The notes beneath the pieces are model-generated. The model saw nothing but the letters and a program-made list of their open reading frames with translations, ran no database searches and was not told the DNA's origin. A program made the translations under genes and the position numbers. DNA of 12,406 nucleotides from Dipetalonema caudispina (lineage: Eukaryota > Nematoda > Chromadorea > Rhabditida > Onchocercidae), in the NCBI GenBank assembly GCA_013365325.1, contig JABVXV010000723.1, forward strand, positions 1 through 12,406. Reading direction: 5' to 3'. Shown piece after piece: positions 9,668-12,406 of this stretch (its first letter is position 1; the number at the start of each line of letters is the position of its first letter).

Positions 9668-10093
9668 CAGAATGAAATTATTTCCTCTTTGCTGCATCGA
9701 TGCATTTTTTTATTTCAACAGCAGTAACTAGTAGTTTACTGCAATAAACTTACTGAAATGTTGGTTGACAACTTGAATTGTGCATGTCTATGGAATATTC
9801 AGTTCGTGAAATATGTTGATTCTGCGAATAATCAACTGAAGACAAACAATTCATAGAAACGTGATGGATAATTTCCAGCTCTTCTTGCAAGCTCTTTTAG
9901 TATGCAACCGTTGTTTCTTAGGTTTTTTTCATTAATTTCCCCTTAGTAATTCAAAATAAATACTGGAAGAATATGGTAAATTCAGCCGTCAGAACTGTCC
10001 TTTCCAATACCTCCAGTAATACCTTAATAACCATCCATATATTATCAATATATAAACCTTTTAAAATAGCATGAAGCTAAATCTCAATAATTC

Positions 10094-10115
10094 CCAGTTT
10101 TTATCAAAAAACTGG
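10094..10115. repeat. Perfect 9-bp hairpin
   Basis: CCAGTTTTT and AAAAACTGG are perfect inverted copies around an ATCA loop. It is not followed by coding sequence on either strand that I can support. It may be a chance palindrome or a relic of a miniature inverted-repeat element. Confidence 0.7.
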
Positions 10116-11840
10116 ATTCATTTTGATCTTCGTGTTATTCGAAAATAGCTAAATTTGTAAGATATGAGTTTGAGCCTACCTCGAATTTCGCCCACTTAAT
10201 AATAACGTGTAATTTCATTAGCTCGCATACATAAAATGATTTCGTACACAGCTACAATTTTATCACAATATAAACGCAAGAGTCGGTTGTTAGGCACTTC
10301 TGGAAAAATTGACCTCAACAAACCCAACAACAAACATTTGTTTCGGCTTAAAAGTTCTCTTCAGTTACTCAATACCTCTTTTCACCACCTTCTAGTCTGA
10401 CCTACACTTCCCTTCTTCCTTTTACCTACGAACAGATTTATCCGTACATTCACGATGCTTTACTGATCTACTGAATATAGCTTTGCTGCTATTCGATACA
10501 ACGGTACCAATTTCGAGTGTGCATTAGGAAACGGAACTTTTTGTACCCCATCTTTATTCCTTAAATACATTCCGCATATAATTGTTCACATTTTTAGGAA
10601 ACAGTCACAATGGAAACAGCCCTTCGCAGTGATAGTAATTTCATTACTCGAGCAACAAAGCTTCAAATCTAAAATTCGAGTGCCCGGAAACTTTAAATCG
10701 GTCAATTTCAAAATCTGATGATACACTTTTCTCCGTGAAACTGAGATCCAAACCATCCTTCTCCTCCCACTCCTGTCACCACCCTCATTTCTGTGAATTG
10801 TCTAGGTCTTTCAGAATACTGTGGATCATCGTCCACTGTTTTCCCAACTTTTCACTCATCTTCTTCCTTGAACGGGGTTACCTAGACCTCTTAAGATGAA
10901 AAAAGTATATTAAATCCCTATCATTTTCTCGTTTCCGAAAATTCTGAAGCTTTCTTGCTGAATTTTTTTTCCTTCAGATGACAATTTTTAAAATCGGACT
11001 CAAATTTGAAACGTTTAGGGGAAACCAGCAAAACACGAGGAGTCACTCAAATATTTCTCATAACAATCTTTGAATTAAACGCATTAAATCATAAATTTTG
11101 GGCTGCTTTCTTCTTTCTTTTTGTTCAATTTGAAACACGAAAATATTTGGAATAAATAACTGCTAGTTTCAATCCATGAACTTATCATGCTAAAGGAAAA
11201 AAGAAAGCGAGGAAACAACCCGTAGCAAAACTGCCTAAATTCTATACATAACAGCACATTAATTCATATATTCTTGAAATGAGAAAAAAAAGAAAGAGAA
11301 CTGATGATAGGAAAAAATGTAAACATAAGCCCGTCGATTAAAACTATAATTCTTTTCGAAGAAAAAAGAGAAATTAATGAAGCTTAAGTCACAAATTTCC
11401 GCAATACAAAACATATTTGACAGGAAAAGAAATAACAGGCGAATTAACAAAAGAAAAATACAGCACACCTAATGATGGGGTAAATCGTAATGGCAGATCA
11501 CATATACAGCTCCTATAAAGGAGTGAAATTTATTTTAAAAATTTACAACAGATAAAAGAAATCAGAGTTGAGTCAAATCTAATAGGTAAGTAGATCATGT
11601 CAGTCTACGACAACCTATTTGTTATAAAAAAAAATGCTTGCAGTTCCTGAATCTTCCCTATATTACCTCAATATTTTGTTGAAGAGTTTTCCGAAACAAA
11701 AAAAAAAAATCCGCAATTTATATTTTCGAAACTGGCACGTGTTCGAACCTTGCGAAAAAAATCTGTGTTTCGATTACAGGAAAAGAAGTGTAAAGATTTT
11801 TCTCATATGTGCTTTAAAAAATGTAGCATATTCTGATTGA

Positions 11841-12035
11841 ATGACCGCAACTCGCAGCAGATATCCTCAATTATTAGAATCTGAAACATATGATATTTTT
11901 AGCATGGATAATTTAATCCGGATTTTATTTAATATCCAAATGATAGAAGAATTTGGGAATGCTCCGTTAATTAAGGAAAAAATCGGAGTTGCTACTAAAA
12001 TATATTGGAAACTGATGAACAAAGTGAGCCAATAA
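11841..12035 (+). other. Doubtful plus-strand reading frame, possible terminal exon
   Basis: Open for 64 codons from an ATG, with TAA at 12033-12035 and an AATAAA at 12034-12039 overlapping the stop. The residues YDIFSMDNLIR faintly recall the Y-x-x-[FY]-[TS]-x-D-K-L segment near the C-terminus of Sin3 corepressors, but this is a short match made from memory. A CAGCAG acceptor precedes 11861 without a pyrimidine tract. Reading frames of this length are expected by chance in AT-rich DNA, so it may be non-coding. Confidence 0.15.
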
Positions 12036-12324
12036 TAAAGCACCGTATTTCAGGCTAATAACAAGATTTGCTCCTTGCTAGCACCGCCACTTCAATAGAT
12101 TAATTGTAAGAATAAGCGCCGATCAGCTTCAAAATCAAGAATGATTCTTCCATATCTAACACAAAAATATTCGCTCAACTCAAAATACAGTCTCTTGGTT
12201 TTGTTTTGATTCAATGGATATTTGAAGCTATGTACGATTTTCTTTACATAAATATTAATGAAAAAAGAAAGTAATTTTTTAAAACATGAAATGCAATTAA
12301 AGCCGAATAACTTCCAACACTGAC

Positions 12325-12406
12325 CGTTTGATGGCACCGAATTGTTTTGAGAAGTACCACCAGGCTGAAAAGGTTGATGTTGATGTAGTGGCCCGCTGAC
12401 CCCACT
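12325..12406 (-). CDS. Probable 3' end of a Gln/Ser/Pro-rich exon, cut by the window edge
   Basis: The last 82 bases have distinctly higher G+C than the surroundings. On the minus strand all three frames are open; the most protein-like reads PLHQHQPFQPGG and then TSQNNSVPSN, ending at an AACG|GTCAGT donor in phase 1. This resembles low-complexity segments of nematode regulatory or scaffold proteins, but I do not recognise the protein. It could be an upstream exon of the TBC1D5 gene, which lacks its start, although phase 1 does not fit the favoured acceptor at 9367; or it belongs to a separate gene. Confidence 0.35.

Larger units (their letters stand above)
9367..12324. other. Long stretch without a supported gene, upstream of visible TBC1D5 exons
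   Basis: About 3 kb with only chance-length frames. It should contain the 5' intron or the promoter of TBC1D5, since a coding start is still missing at 9366. A pyrimidine-rich tract with CTCC/TTCC runs occupies about 10370-10440 and 10750-10800. The HSE-like site, hairpin and doubtful frame at 11841 are listed separately. Confidence 0.6.

Noticed and set aside
10468..10578. 36-codon minus-strand frame with ATG and protein-like composition
   Set aside because: No homology recognised and length within chance expectation; splice sites around it are weak.
10370..10800. Pyrimidine-rich tracts considered as exon remnants or a splicing-related element
   Set aside because: Stops in all frames and no repeat structure; they are simply composition-biased DNA.
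11740..11752. GTTCGAACC resembling a tRNA B box
   Set aside because: No A box at the right distance and no cloverleaf arms.

Overview
The window looks like nuclear DNA of a nematode. It is AT-rich (roughly 70% by eye), genes are split by many short introns, acceptors are mostly of the TTTTCAG/TTTCCAG type, and there are AT microsatellites and long A/T tracts. A parasitic, possibly filarial, worm would fit the base composition and intron sizes, but I cannot fix the species. Nothing looks bacterial, viral or plasmid-like, and I see no operon of prokaryotic type, CRISPR array or transposon.

The one well supported gene fills the centre on the minus strand: an orthologue of TBC1D5, a Rab7-directed TBC-domain GTPase-activating protein that works with retromer on late endosomes and in autophagy. 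I could join 14 exons (9366 down to 4187) with matching phases at all 13 junctions, giving a 657-residue product that ends in a natural stop. It has the TBC domain with both catalytic fingers, the Asn-Pro-Leu loop that in human TBC1D5 contacts the retromer subunit VPS29, a short coiled coil and a poorly conserved C-terminal tail. The start codon is missing: the first visible exon has no usable ATG, so at least one 5' exon lies further right or outside the window.

Left part (1-3033): no gene found; it holds a 67-bp TA microsatellite and a short inverted repeat. At 3034-3215 on the plus strand is one convincing exon of a long-chain acyl-CoA synthetase (ACSL3/4 type), covering the adenylation hinge motif, with splice sites on both sides but no partner exon that I can see. 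From 3216 to 4186 lies the convergent intergenic region between this exon and the TBC1D5 3' end, with a three-copy AT-rich repeat.

Right part (9367-12324): about 3 kb with no convincing gene. It contains a heat-shock-element-like pair of dyads, a 9-bp hairpin and one doubtful plus-strand reading frame at 11841-12035. The last 82 bases are clearly richer in G+C and look like the end of a Gln/Ser/Pro-rich exon on the minus strand, either an upstream exon of the TBC1D5 gene or part of another gene.

I found no previously undescribed multi-gene system. The most useful leads are the orphan ACSL exon, the changed autophagy motif together with the retained retromer loop in TBC1D5, and an in-frame alternative acceptor in TBC1D5.
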